Source: Theobroma cacao (taxonomy: Eukaryota > Streptophyta > Magnoliopsida > Malvales > Malvaceae). Taken from it: DNA of 64,000 nt. The notes beneath the pieces are model-generated. The model had not been told where the DNA came from. It worked only from the letters and a program-made list of their open reading frames with translations, and made no database searches. The stretch covers positions 23,453,282 to 23,517,281 of the forward strand of contig NC_030853.1 of NCBI RefSeq assembly GCF_000208745.1, given 5' to 3'. The position numbers and the translations under genes are program-made. This document shows positions 36,180 to 50,652 of the stretch, piece by piece (the stretch's first letter is position 1; the number at the start of each line of letters is the position of its first letter).

Positions 36180-39100
36180 ATGGAGGGAGACGTTTTTTCT
36201 GAGATGATTTTCAGTGAAGGCAGAGAGGTTGAAGTAACCTCTGATGAAGAAGGGTTTAAAGGGGCTTGGTTCACTGCTACCATTCTCGAACCCCCAAAGA
36301 ACAAAACTAAAGACAAGGCCTTGGTTCAATACAAGAACTTACTCGATGACGATAATCAAATGCCATTGACTGAACATATCAAACTTTCCTTCATTAGGCC
36401 TTTGCCTCCACAACCCAAAATCCCTGATGATCAGTGTTTCGAAGTAAACGATGTCGTGGATGCGTTTTACCTTGATGGGTGGTGGACTGGCTTTGTTTCT
36501 AAAGTTTTTGACTACCCAAAGAGGTATTCTGTGTCTTTTGCACACCCGCCTGAAGAGATTGAGTTTTCTTCTTCCAATTTGAGGCCTCACTGGAAATGGG
36601 TTGATGGCAAATGGGTTAAACCCTCCAACTTTCAGGTTTTTTTTTTCATTTATTTTTTATGCTCTTTTCTAAATGCGTTTGCTTCGTGGGTTTCACATTT
36701 GTTAACAAGTTCATAACTTGATGAGAATGGATAATTGTTTTCGAATGGCAGTAATTTTTACATTTGTTTGTTTATAGCATTATATGTGTGATGTTTGGTC
36801 TAGTATTTATTGATTTCTTATACTACTAATTTTGTATCTTTTTCTTGTTGCTAATATTTGCTTGCTTACCCACTGATTCCTTGTGATTTATAGTAGAACA
36901 TTTGAACATCATGTATAGGCTATGGCCATTTACGGTGAAAGAGTTATACTCCAGTTATCAGTGCCTAAGCCGCATGCCACTTATGGTTGGCTATTAGTCT
37001 TTGGTTTCTGTTACCTTTAGGATGACTAATAATGGCAAGGATTCTTTCTTGCTCTGACTTGAATTTTGCCTGCTAATTTGAACTCAATGCAGCTCAACTA
37101 ACTAAGCAACAATCCTAAACTAGTTGGGGCCAGATAAATGAATTATTTTCCTCCCTTTTGCCCAATATAGTACTATTCTCTCATTTTTACGTGCTGTTGC
37201 TTTCTTAGGTCTATGTCATGCACGTACTAACAATTTAAGCCTTACTTTTTAACTCATCTTCTTCAGGTGTAATATCCTAAACTAGACTTTTGTTTCTCTC
37301 TTTCTGCCAGTCTGTCAGCTAGAATTGGAAGCCCTTTCTGAGAAAAAAAGTTAGGACTAGGAAAACAATACGCTGTCTTTGGCTCTCTATGTTACATAGC
37401 ATAAGACAGAAGACAAAAATTAGCCCCTTAGCTTAGAGTTTTTTTTTTTTTATTTAAGCTTTGAGTCTACAAGTTCCTTTTCTAACATCATGAGGTTTTT
37501 TTCATATTCTGATCTCAGTTGCTGTCCTGCTTCTGCTTATATCTATCTTGTAAGGGCTGCAAATATATTAGGAAGACTGTTACTATCTTTTAGCCTCCTC
37601 ATCATTTGATGCTTCCTAATGAGTGTGGCACTTAATTGTTGTTGGAACAAGCTCATTTACTTAACAACAAATATGACTACCATCTAGTGTCTTCTATCTG
37701 AAGTGATCATTTATTTACATAAGAAAGGGCCTAAAAATAAGTTATCTTATTTGAGAGGACATAGATTCTACTTGAACTTGGCTTCAGTATCATCTGAAAG
37801 TTTTATTTCTCCTCATTTATATTTTCTTTTTGTAAGAAAAAACAAGACTGACCAAAGAGCTTAACAGAAACCTATATAGTTAAAATTTATCAAAGTAGTC
37901 TATTTTACTATTATGAAGGCCACTGCCTTCTTCAAATCTTATGCCTAAGATCAACAATGAATCATATGGATCCATTACCTGTGTGTAAAGAAAGTGTAGG
38001 CCAGTAAAGTTGAGACGTAGACAACTTGAAAAGTGATGCTAAATTTCTAAAGTTGCTTCAAAAATCTAGAAGATGGAAACTTCGCAGACTTGATGTTTTT
38101 TTCCAGAGCCTCTTCTGAAGGATTTATCAAGTAAAACGTAAAATAAGAAGTTACAACAGCAATCAAAGGCCCAGGGAAAACTGTTGTTGGCAGACAACCT
38201 GCTGTTCAAACTGGGAAAGGTTTCATAGGAAACGATGTTGTGTGTTAAATCCTGCTTTCAGAATCTTCATTTATTTGTGTCTTTCTTTAGTTTCAAGAAC
38301 AAATATATAGGGATACATAAATTTCATAATTGATATACTAACTAAATGGGTGTTCCGTGGCATGAGCATTTAGGGCATTAGACAGGGTAACTGTGTTGTA
38401 GATTTAAGTTGTGTCAGCTGATTTTTATGTATGCAGCTATAAGTTCTAAATACTGCTTCTTGTTGACTTAAATATTGCTATGAAAAGTGCTTGTTATAGC
38501 CATGAGAAATATAAAAAGACCCAAAACCTAGTGATGTGGGGAATTTAGTCAAGTCTGGTAGATTTTTTCTATATACTCAAGAATTTCCTGCATGCCACGC
38601 TTGATCATGACTTTGGAATGAGAACTTCATGTGTTCCTTCCATCTTCTCTCTTCCTCATCTTTCTCATTGTCTGCTTTTGTCTCTCTATATTGTGTTTGC
38701 TTTATTCTTTCCTGGGTAGCAGATAAGGATAAGTTATTGATTTTCTCTCAATTATATAGCAGATGAGGAGGGAGTTACTTTTCCGATTGACTTATCAAAT
38801 CTCTCAAAGATTTGAAGAGTAATGAACAGTTTGTAATTCCTTATAATTTTTTAGATATCTCTTTTAAATTCATGCGTAGAACATGGATAAAAAATTGTTT
38901 ATCTATTGGTATTCCTTCATTCTCTTCTTATTACTTTTCAATCCAAACAACAAAAGAGAAATCGAAGCATCATTTGATTTGCTTCGCTCCTATTCTTCTG
39001 ATCATTTCTCCCTTTTTTTTCACCACTTTAAGGTTTAAGTACTGTGAAACTTGTATGCTTCAATTGTTTCTCTTCATCTTTTCAATTTATATGTGCATTT

Positions 39101-42100
39101 CATTTTATTCAAAAGGTCATTTTCTTTTATTGAAGTTTGATTAAAAAGTCCTGAGGAAGGAAACCTTCCTCAATGATACTTGAAATAAAACCAAATTTAG
39201 TATCTTTATAGCTGTTTTCTTCCTCCCCTCCCTCACCCCCTTCTTTTCTTGCTGAAGCTTTGGCCCATGTATGAGGCACATAATCAGCAAAATAGTGGCC
39301 TGCAAACTTTTGTGTGCTCAAATTGCTTCCTGCTGACTTAATTGGTGGACCTTTTGTTTCAGGAAGTTTTGATCTCTTCAGATTGTCAAGAACTGGTGGA
39401 GGTCTCTTGCAACGCCACCAAAGATGCTGAGGCAACTATTCAGCTTGAAAGTTCAGATGCTGTAAAATGCAGCAACAAAAAGCACAAACGTTCAAGAAAG
39501 AATGAGATGGGCCTCTCAACTGCATCTAAAGGAAAAGCAAAGGGTAAGCGTGTAAAGCGGGCAACACCTGAAGGTGATGCTACACTTTTACATCCTTCCC
39601 AGAAGTTGAAAGATCGAAGCTTCGCAGAGTTATTAGTTTTACAAGAATCTAACATGAAGGATTTGCCAAGTGGAACACCAAACATAGCAGTCAGAGCAGC
39701 AACTATATTTCCTGAAAAAAATGTGGGTGGTGAGCAACCTGCTGTCAAAACCTGGAAGACTTATGTGAGAGATGAAATTGTGAGTCAAATCCCATTTCTT
39801 TTCCTGCAGAATCCTCTATGATGATTTTTATATTGGCTCTTTCATGGGGTGGAGAGGTGGGGAGTGGAAAGGAGAGTAGAGTAGAGAAGAGTAAACTCTT
39901 CTTTAGTGTTTTTGAGTGGAGAGGAAAGTAGAGTAGTGATATGCGCTACTAGCATTGCAAATCAATATGAATCATCATTATTGAAGTAAAATTTGAGGGG
40001 ATAAGTCTGTAAGAAAGGGATCTAAGGACTGAATCATTAAAGTGGAATACTTTGCTCTCGAGTCCTTATTCAGGTTTTCCTGGGGGTGGTTCACCCTCTC
40101 CCTTTCTTAAAAAAAGGAAGAAAAAGAAAAGAAGAAACTTCCAGACATGCTATAAATGCGTTGAATTGCATTTAATAGTGTCAACTGACTTTTTCAAGTT
40201 TTGGTTTCGTAGAGCTCTTCTTTGACTTTATATCTCTAAATAAAAGACTTGTATATAGCTGTGAGTGATATGATAAAACTCGAATGATTGATCATCTAAT
40301 GCATGGCATTGTGTTTCCACTGTGTTTCTGTGGATTTGTTCTTGGAAACAGTTTCTATCATGTGCCAATTGACCATGATTTGTGAAGAAGCATTTCACCT
40401 CCCCTCTTTCTTTCTCTCTCAATTCTTTTTTGTCTTTTGCGGTTTGGAGGGGGGGGAGGGGGGGGGGGGTGCTGTTGTTGCATCTCTAAAAGGGTAATTC
40501 TATACAAGCATGCTCCATATTCTCATTCTGTTCTGTTTGCTTTCAAGGGAATGTTTCAGCAATGCTCATCCATTTATCTCCTCCTTTCCTCTTTTAAAAA
40601 CTGGTGCTTCCAATCAATGTTTGTTTGTTTGCTTCTAATCAAACTATAAAGTGCAATCATTTATCATTTTCTTACCATTTTCGTTAAAATTGTAAATGAA
40701 GCATGCATAAAAAAAATGTATAACTGTACAATTATCTTCCTTTTCTTCTATCAAAACAGCTGAAAAGGAATTGAAGTGAACCTTAAGTCACTTCACTTCT
40801 GTTCTATCATCTTTTTTTTCCTTCAAACACAAAAAATGAAAACACTGTTTGTTTCAAATACCAACAAAGTTGTAGGAACTGTTGTTTCTTCCAGTCAGCT
40901 TTAGAAATTTTTGCATGTATTTGATTCAATTTATGAACATTGGGGAAAACAAGTTTGTGATGTAATCTTAACATCCTTGCCTTGAAATTGACATAATAGA
41001 GTGCATTGTGCACTTTTATTTCTGTTTGCTAAGTTCATTAGATATGCTAATCAGTTGATTGAATTTCTCAAATTTAAACATAAGGGAAAAACCACAATCA
41101 CTAATAAGGTACAACAGTCCTCTAAATTACAAGTCAAGGGCTGTGATTAAAGTCTAGGAATTTCGGTGATGTTTTTGCTCAAGATATGACTCGTATGTTA
41201 TTGATAGGATTTGGCTGCAAGCTATGACACAAGTTACAAGTACATAATTTTATATCAGTTTTGGGAAATTTCTCATGATTTTTCTTCATTCTTCCCTTTC
41301 CTCTACCCAGCCTTATGAGGGACCTACCTCAGGTTCTAGCTAGCCAATCATCAGTTGTGCCTGCATCAGCCTACTTAAGGTTTGTTGCTGAAAGTAATGG
41401 AATTGCTTTCTGTACTTGTTTTTCTATCCATGCAGGAGATTCATCTGCAGAAAGAACATGATATGAGCAGATTTCTGAAAGAAGATGGTGCAAAAACTGG
41501 GATAAAGAGGAGAGAGCAACCCTGCGTTGTGCTCAAAATCAAGCAACCTAAATTAGTGTTTCAGATGAGCCAATCTCCATCTGCTGGTATAAAATTAAGA
41601 TGAAGCTATGAGCAGTGCCTATCATCTATTTTCAAAAGAACTAATTTCTTTTGTTTTATTTTGTTGAAGGACAAAATGATGCTGCAGGTGTTCTTGAAGA
41701 AATGTTTTCTAGAGAATACACAGCCACAGAAGTTGAGTCATCTGCAATCTCACAAATGGAGCGAGCAGGTTGGGCACAACTTGAAATACTCTTCAGCTTA
41801 AGGAATATCTGGTGTTTTGTAGGGTTTAGGAAGAATCTTCTGAATGAACCATTCACTCACTTGACTAGGATTGGGATATTTGAACTCTGGAAGTAGTAGA
41901 ATATCAGCTCCAAATTAAATTGTTTTTTGATGATACTGATTTGCATATACTAGGCATGACTTATGTGAAGTTATTAACCTGCCAGCAACTATAGCCCTTT
42001 TCCTTGTCTGCTTAGATACACATACAGTAGGAAGGAACATGGTAAAGGAAGGATGTAATTTAATATCTGTTTATTTCTTTTTGTTTTGATTTTCACTCTG

Positions 42101-43075
42101 CATGTCTTTCCTGATTTAATACGTTCTTAAACTATGTCAGTAGAGAGAACAGCCATAGTTTCTGCAACAGATTGTCAGAGAAAGGAAGTCGAGGTGACTG
42201 AAAAGTCTGGTGGAATTCTTCATGATAATGAAGAACAACCTCCATTAATATGCTACAAGAAAAAGCATTCTGGCCTTAGAAAGATTAATTCTGTAGTGAT
42301 GGAGGAAAACAACACAGGTAAATTATGTGACATATTATTGTGTTCCCCTTTTTCCATAATTTTTCTGATTCAGATATTATTGTTTATAGGACATATTCGT
42401 CATGGTTTTGTGAATCAATGGAATGATCCAAGGGAGAAATCACTTGAAATTATGGTGCAGTCCCCTTTACTAGCCATGACAGGCGACAATGAACTGGAGG
42501 ATGAAGGCTTACCTTTTGTGAAGAGCTTACCGATCTGGAAAGCAGTTCAATCTATGGAAATTTTCCAAGTCATGCCTCAAAACCCACATTTTCATCCATT
42601 AGTTAAATTGAAAGAAATACTCCGTGAAGGAGTAGCTGTTGGTCACATGTTGACCTTTGCATCCTTGGTGCAGAAAACATTGAATTTGACAGTTGCGGAT
42701 CCCAGGAACCTTTTTACTAGCATTTTAGATGCTCTTCTTGACTTGGAAATGCTTGGATTTGATGTGAAGGCAGTAAGGGATCGCACAAGTGAGTTGCTGG
42801 TCATGAAAGATAGATATGGACATCTTCAAGACCAATCTAAAGAAGTTGAAGTGCAGGTCAAACAGCATGCTCACGAGTTGACCAAAATAAATGAAGAGAT
42901 TGATATAAACAAGAAGATGTTGAAAGAACTAGAAGAAAAGCAGGCAATACTCGTCTCAATAAGGGAGTCTAAAATATCCAAAATAGCCTCGTTGCAAGTA
43001 TGTGCGGATGTTACTACCGGAGACATTCAAAGTGTAGAGTTTGATTTTGAGAATCTAGCAGCTAGTCCTTGGTAA
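36180..43075 (+). CDS. DUF724 protein with tandem Agenet domains (six exons)
   Basis: Exons are 36180..36635, 39363..39779, 41436..41586, 41670..41768, 42141..42317 and 42390..43075, giving 661 residues. All borders are GT/AG and phases agree. The N-terminus has two Agenet/Tudor-like modules (about residues 10-75, starting EGREVEVTSDEEGFKGAWF, and about 84-142, with VVDAFYLDGWWTGFVSKV and HWKWVDGKW). The middle is charged with basic clusters (KKHKRSRK, KGKAKGKRVKR) that could be nuclear localisation signals. The C-terminal DUF724 domain starts near residue 470 (LPFVKSLPIWKAVQSMEIF) and ends in a long coiled coil. Agenet domains bind modified histone tails or similar ligands. DUF724 proteins are plant-specific and thought to act in RNA or chromatin-linked transport, with poor direct evidence. 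The first intron (2.7 kb) is unusually long and holds no gene. Confidence 0.9.
36636..39362 (+). other. Long first intron of the DUF724 gene
   Basis: This 2.7-kb intron has T-rich sequence typical of plant introns and no open frame with a recognised domain. A 110-codon frame at 38812-39144 is hydrophobic and of chance-like composition. I see no element with clear termini. Confidence 0.6.
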
Positions 43076-43943
43076 CTGGTCTGATACTGTGATGTTGTCT
43101 TTAACTGTTCTATTCCACTGTTTAACAGCTGAATCTTTTGTTCCACTGATAGTAAGTTTTGCAGTTACCCATATCGTTAGTCCGCTGAGACCAGACTTGC
43201 CAAATGTGAGGTGGGGGGAATTTCGATTGTGAATATGGATTTGTATGGCCATTGAGCTGCGTCTATTAGTATTTCATGTAAGTAAATTCTGCTTTTTGAA
43301 GAATCATAATAGTTAAGCGTATTAGCTAGCTAGTACCTATGTTAGTGTTTTTTTATTTTGTTTAATCTTTTGGGAAAGTTCTCCATTTGTGTTGTATGAC
43401 ACATAAGTGTACGCTGGACTTCTGGGACCAAAAAATTGCACCAAGTTTAACTTCATCACCAGGGTGGTTACTGGAAATGATACCAAATATTGGTTGGACA
43501 AGATGTTCATGTGTATTAATGGCCTTTGGGTTGAGCAGCTTGTTTTTTTTTGTAAACAAAGCTTCAGATGCTGATCGAACAGATAACTAATTAAGAGCAG
43601 TAGACTCTGATGGTGTGGTCATGGATGCAAGGGAGGGGAATGAGGATTGATTTCCTGAGGTTTGATCACTGACGCGAAAAATGTAGCATAGATGAGAACC
43701 ATTTGTTGATTACGCCTGAGTGAATGTCCTGACAGTAAACTTTGATTACAGGGTCATGTAACTCCCCCAAAATTCAACTCAATATATGAGGTAAAGCACA
43801 GGCATATTTGAGGAAGGGTAAGCAGAAGTTAAAAAAATATGCACACTACATTATATTTTGCTCAGCATCATAAAAATTTAAGGGGGAAAAATGTAACACA
43901 AGTTCACTGTGACCACAGTTCCAAACAAGATTTCTTGGCAAAA

Positions 43944-44445
43944 TCAGCAACCTCTCTGCCGTTGTTTCTGAAGATGGTAACCCGAAAGATTCAGGCAAAC
44001 ATCTTCTTCCAGCAAAGAAAATTTCCTCCAGCTGGAGAGTAACCTAGCATACTCTGGGTGGTTCGCCATCTTCACTTGCCATGTTTTATTGGAAACCTGA
44101 AGTTTTACGTTCGTCCTCATCAACGGACAAAAAAAAAAAAAAAATTATAACGTGCATGAGTTGGATTTGAAGACAAACGTAGCACATACGAGATGTGCAC
44201 ATAAGAAGGTTGTATAATGACTTTGAAGAATGGATAATTGGAGTTGAGTTTTCGCGCACCTTCAAGAATAGATCACTGCTTTTCTTCTGATATACTCCAA
44301 AAAGGGTTGTGGATGGAGCCCTTTGTTCAGGCAAGTTTGCCTTATCAGTTTGATCATCACTAGCACCATCAGGTATTTCTAAATAATCAACTTCACTACC
44401 TCTTCCAATTGCACATCCATTCAAAATCGAAGATTCTCCCCTTCT
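43944..44445 (-). pseudogene. Unrecognised two-exon gene fragment
   Basis: Two open segments join cleanly: complement(44260..44445) ends SSDLFLK before a GTGCGC donor, and complement(43944..44096) begins after TTCAG with VSNKTWQVKMANHPEY and ends in a TGA stop. The translation is non-repetitive, with coding-like composition (RGSEVDYLEIPDGASDDQTD; NLPEQRAPSTTLFGVYQKK). The upstream border at 44445 is an AAAACAG with no pyrimidine tract. No start codon context or further exons are seen. A LINE 3' end lies immediately upstream. I do not recognise the family. It may be the terminal part of a gene moved here or cut by the LINE. Confidence 0.35.
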
Positions 44446-44468
44446 TTTCCTTCTGTTTTTTTAACAGT

Positions 44469-44700
44469 TTTTTTTTTGAAAAGCTGATAATTCATTCAAT
44501 ATAAAGAACGTAGCTACAGCCATCAGGGAGGAAACCCAACCTCCAATCCAACAGGAAAAGGAACAAAAAACTTATCTGCAGCATCAACACCACCCCTGCC
44601 ATCCCCACAAAGGCAGCGTACGCATCCCCATCAAACAAAAAGAGGTTAGCAAAACCTCAAACAAACAGACAGAGGTGATTCAGACATGACTTATAACAAA
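44469..44700 (-). mobile_element. LINE 3' end fragment with A-rich tail
   Basis: On the minus strand the segment ends TTGAATGAATTATCAGC followed by TTTTCAAAAAAAAAAA, the typical last bases and tail of plant LINEs carrying an RNase H domain. The preceding part is G/T-rich like the trailer at 12956-13285. It is heavily 5'-truncated, with only the untranslated end left. Confidence 0.6.
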
Positions 44701-44739
44701 TGTTCACATAAAAAATCTGCTTTTTTGGCATTAACTATT

Positions 44740-45135
44740 TAATATACTGACATGTCATAATATATAATGATATAATTATATTATATTACTTTTCATGTCA
44801 ACGTTATATTAATATCATGTAAGATAAAATGACAAGTAACATTTTGATTAAAATAATTAATCAACTATTAATTATAAAGATCTATTTGAATCAAAATAAA
44901 AATATAAAAAATTAATTGAATATAATAAAAAAATAATTTTTTTAAAAAACTTTTCTTAAAAAGTTCAAAAAAATTTTCAAATATTATATCAATTTTTTTA
45001 ATTTTTCCTTTTTGTTGTTTCAAGTTTTTTGGAATTCATTTTATTTCACAATATTCATAATATTCTTTTTAAAATCAATTCGAATTAAATGCTATTATTT
45101 AGTTTGAAATTTTTCGTTAATTAATTGTTTTTTAT
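44740..45135. repeat. Local duplication, left copy (includes MITE right half)
   Basis: This stretch aligns with 46950-47335. Shared marks are TGTCATAATATATAATGAT, TCAACGTTAT, a common MITE right arm, and beyond the MITE TTTTTCCTTTTTGTTGTTTC with TTTTAAAATCAATTCGAATT. Because similarity continues outside the MITE, this is a duplication of about 390 bp and not two separate insertions. Confidence 0.7.
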
Positions 45136-45319
45136 TTAAAAGAAATTCAAATTCAATTCTCTTAAATAAGAAATATGTACACATATTATTAAGTCAAATA
45201 CTCAATACTTCATTAATCAATTTTATATTTATTATTTTTTACATACTTCATTAATCAATTGGATAAATAATTTGATCACTGTAAAAAGCTTACAAAGCCT
45301 AAAAGAACTATCAGGTTTG

Positions 45320-45850
45320 TTTCAGAATAAGTCAACATCTTGGAAGCGTAGTTGATGAAATGGTCTTGTTTAATTCTCCTGTTAGTGAAGAAGAGTTTGT
45401 CAATCCTGCTCTGAATGGTATTGGAGCTAACTCCTAGCGTAGTTGATAAATAATATGAAATTGTCTTGTTTAATTGATTCAGGTGTATCTCTTCATGTTA
45501 GAAACAAGTTTAAATTAAAAAACTAAACTTTTCCTTAGAATATGGTGGTCTAGATAAGCTCTTTGTTGGTATGGCACAAAATTATCTATCACTTATATTC
45601 GTTCTAATCTTTTTGCTCACCCATTTTCATTAAATAATGTTCTTTATGTTCCAAAAGCTAGCAAAACCCAATCTCATTTCAATCTCCAAATTCATTAATT
45701 CCACCAAAGTTAGTTTTTATTGAATTTTTCCCATCTTTTTTCTTGATTAAATAAAGGTGAAGTATATGCCGTCAAAGACACTAAGCTTCTGAAAAAACCA
45801 CTTGCCCTTTCAATTTCTCAGACTCTCTCTTAATGTTTATATTACTTTGT
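45320..45850 (+). mobile_element. Ty1/copia retrotransposon remnant (gag-protease-integrase border)
   Basis: Frames read in pieces give FNSPVSEEEFVNPALNGIG (copia gag-like), then DSGVSLHV (protease active-site region, DSG motif), YGGLDKLFVG, SLFAHPFSLNNVLYVPKASK, and LISISKFINSTKVSFY. This order is that of copia polyproteins. Many stops and frameshifts are present; reverse transcriptase and LTRs are not found. Confidence 0.75.
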
Positions 45851-46139
45851 ATTAATTTGTTGTTGAGCTTGCAAACTTATCTTGTCAAACTCTCTCTCTA
45901 CTATAATTACAATACAATCCGCTGCAATACTGAAAGGTCTTTTTCATTCAATTTTAGCTTTTATTAAAAACTCTTTATGGCTTAATAAGTTTTGTGCATT
46001 TATATCTTTGAAGAGAAAATCAATTATATAATATTTTTTTAAAACGAAAAAAATATTACAATGTCAAATAAAAAATTTTATTTATTTCATTTAACTTATA
46101 CAAGTATCTCAATTGTTAAATGATTCAACATTATAATGT

Positions 46140-46300
46140 AACTCTAGTTAAAGTAGAATTAAAAAAAATGTTATTAATCAACTATTAGTTATAAAAATTT
46201 ATTTGATTTAAAAAAATATATAAAAAATTAATTAAAATTTTTAAAATTATTTAAATTTTTTAAAGTATTATATTTTTTAATTTTTATTTTAAAAAAACTG
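46140..46300. repeat. Partial MITE right arm
   Basis: TTATTAATCAACTATTAGTTATAAAAATTTATTTGATTTAAA matches the right arm of the fold-back family at 23488. The left arm and centre are absent. Confidence 0.5.
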
Positions 46301-46764
46301 AGACAAAAGAAGAAGAAATTTCACTTTGGAATGAAGCCAGGTCTGGCACGGGTTCCATTTACTATGCTTTGTCCCTGTTACTTGGCGGGCCCATTGTGCC
46401 TTAAATCTAAAATATTTGTTCTGTTTTCCAGTCAATAGATCGAAAGGTGATACATTTACAATGTACGCCCAGTTTCCGTGTGTTTATATATACTGTATGT
46501 TGGAGATTGGATGTGTAAAGCTATAAAACCCCACAGAATCATGGAATGATATTTGTGGTTACTTCTGGCTTGTAGCTACGACTGTCCAAAATACCACCGA
46601 ATTTGACTTCTGAAATGACACGTCATAACACTAGTCTTTGGCTGGAATGGCCGAGGACCTACGTGTACAGCATTTGTTACACTTCCCACAACTTCTAGGA
46701 AAATTTTCTTCAGGTGACAGACCAACGACAACTTCAACTTACACCAGGCAATTATGTAAAATCC

Positions 46765-47335
46765 AATTGAATAGGGTTTAATTTTTTATTTTCTAGATAT
46801 AGTATTTAAAAAATATTTTAAAAAAAATTAATTTTTTTATTTTTTATTACATTCAATTACACCTTTATATTTTCATTTTAAATCAAATAAACTCTAATAG
46901 TTGACTAATTATTATTAATTAAAATAATATTTATCATCTTATATCACATGATACTGATATGTCATAATATATAATGATGTAGTATAATGATTTGATCATA
47001 TAACATTACTTTCCACGTCAACGTTATGTTAGCACCACGTAACATAAAATAACAAATGATATTTTGATTAAAATAATTAATTAATTATTAATTATAAAAG
47101 TTTATTTGAATTAAAATAAAAACATAGAAGTTTGATTGAATGCAATAGAAGAACAAGAACTTGTTTAAATTTTCTTAAATAATTCAAAATTTTTTCAAAA
47201 AGTTATATTAATTTTTAATTTTTCCTTTTTGTTGTTTCAAGTTTTTTAGAATTCGTTTTATTTCACAAAATACATAATATTCTTTTTAAAATCAATTCGA
47301 ATTAATTAAATACTACTATTTGGTTTGAAGTTTTT
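46765..47335. mobile_element. Fold-back MITE plus duplicated flank, right copy
   Basis: Left arm (about 46785-46920, with TTTTTTATTACATTCAATTA and TAATAGTTGACTAATTATTATTAATTAAAA), centre (CTGATATGTCATAATATATAATG, GTCAACGTTATGTTAGCACCACG) and right arm to about 47205 form a complete fold-back element. The next 130 bp match the flank of the copy at 44740. Confidence 0.65.
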
Positions 47336-47997
47336 ACTTTAAAGAAATTCAAATTCAGTTCTTATAAATCTTACTCTTTGGATAATATATAGCGGATATA
47401 GGCATCTAGTGTTTATTACATTTACTTTACTTTGTTAATTAGTTAAAAATAATTAGTTTGCTGTATCATGTCCAAAGTAAAGTTTTGCCATGAAATTCAC
47501 CAAGATTTTCATATGTTTTATCAACTACGAAATTCACCAAGGTTGTCAAAAGTAAAGACAGCCATACTGATTTTGGGTCTTTGAGTAGAAAAGACGTGCT
47601 TGACGATATTTTGAGTTTTTGTTTATTTTTCTGTATAGCACAGGTGTTTAAGGAAAGGGTGGAGAGTTTTCTTTTGTCTCTTTAGCTCAGGTTAAGGAAG
47701 GGAACTGCAATCAAATTTTGTAAAGCAGTTTCCTATGTTTTTGTTTATAGTTTTCTTAATGCACAAGCTTATTGTATTATGCCCATAAAAGTTTCCAGTA
47801 AAGTGTTAAAGAGTTCGTATGGCATGATGGTTTAGTGATAATAAAATCACTTTTCAAATAAAAAAAAGAAGAGTGTTCTCCTGTGAAGATTACAATTTAT
47901 TAAATCCCTTTCGGAAATGCATAAATCACACCAAAGTTGAACAAGTTTCAACAACACACACAAACCTTTTCTTTCTTATTTTATTGTTGTATTAGAA
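47336..47997. other. Upstream region of the double-bond reductase gene
   Basis: No separate gene is supported. A short segment near 47820-47870 (ATGGTTTAGTGATAATAAAATCACTTTTC) resembles one end of a tRNA-derived SINE. The last 100 bp are the likely leader, with CAACAACACACACAAACC close to the ATG. Confidence 0.45.

Positions 47998-50652
<2,655 letters not shown>

Noticed and set aside
38812..39144. 110-codon frame inside the DUF724 first intron
   Set aside because: Phe/Ile/Ser-rich translation typical of T-rich intron DNA, with no domain.
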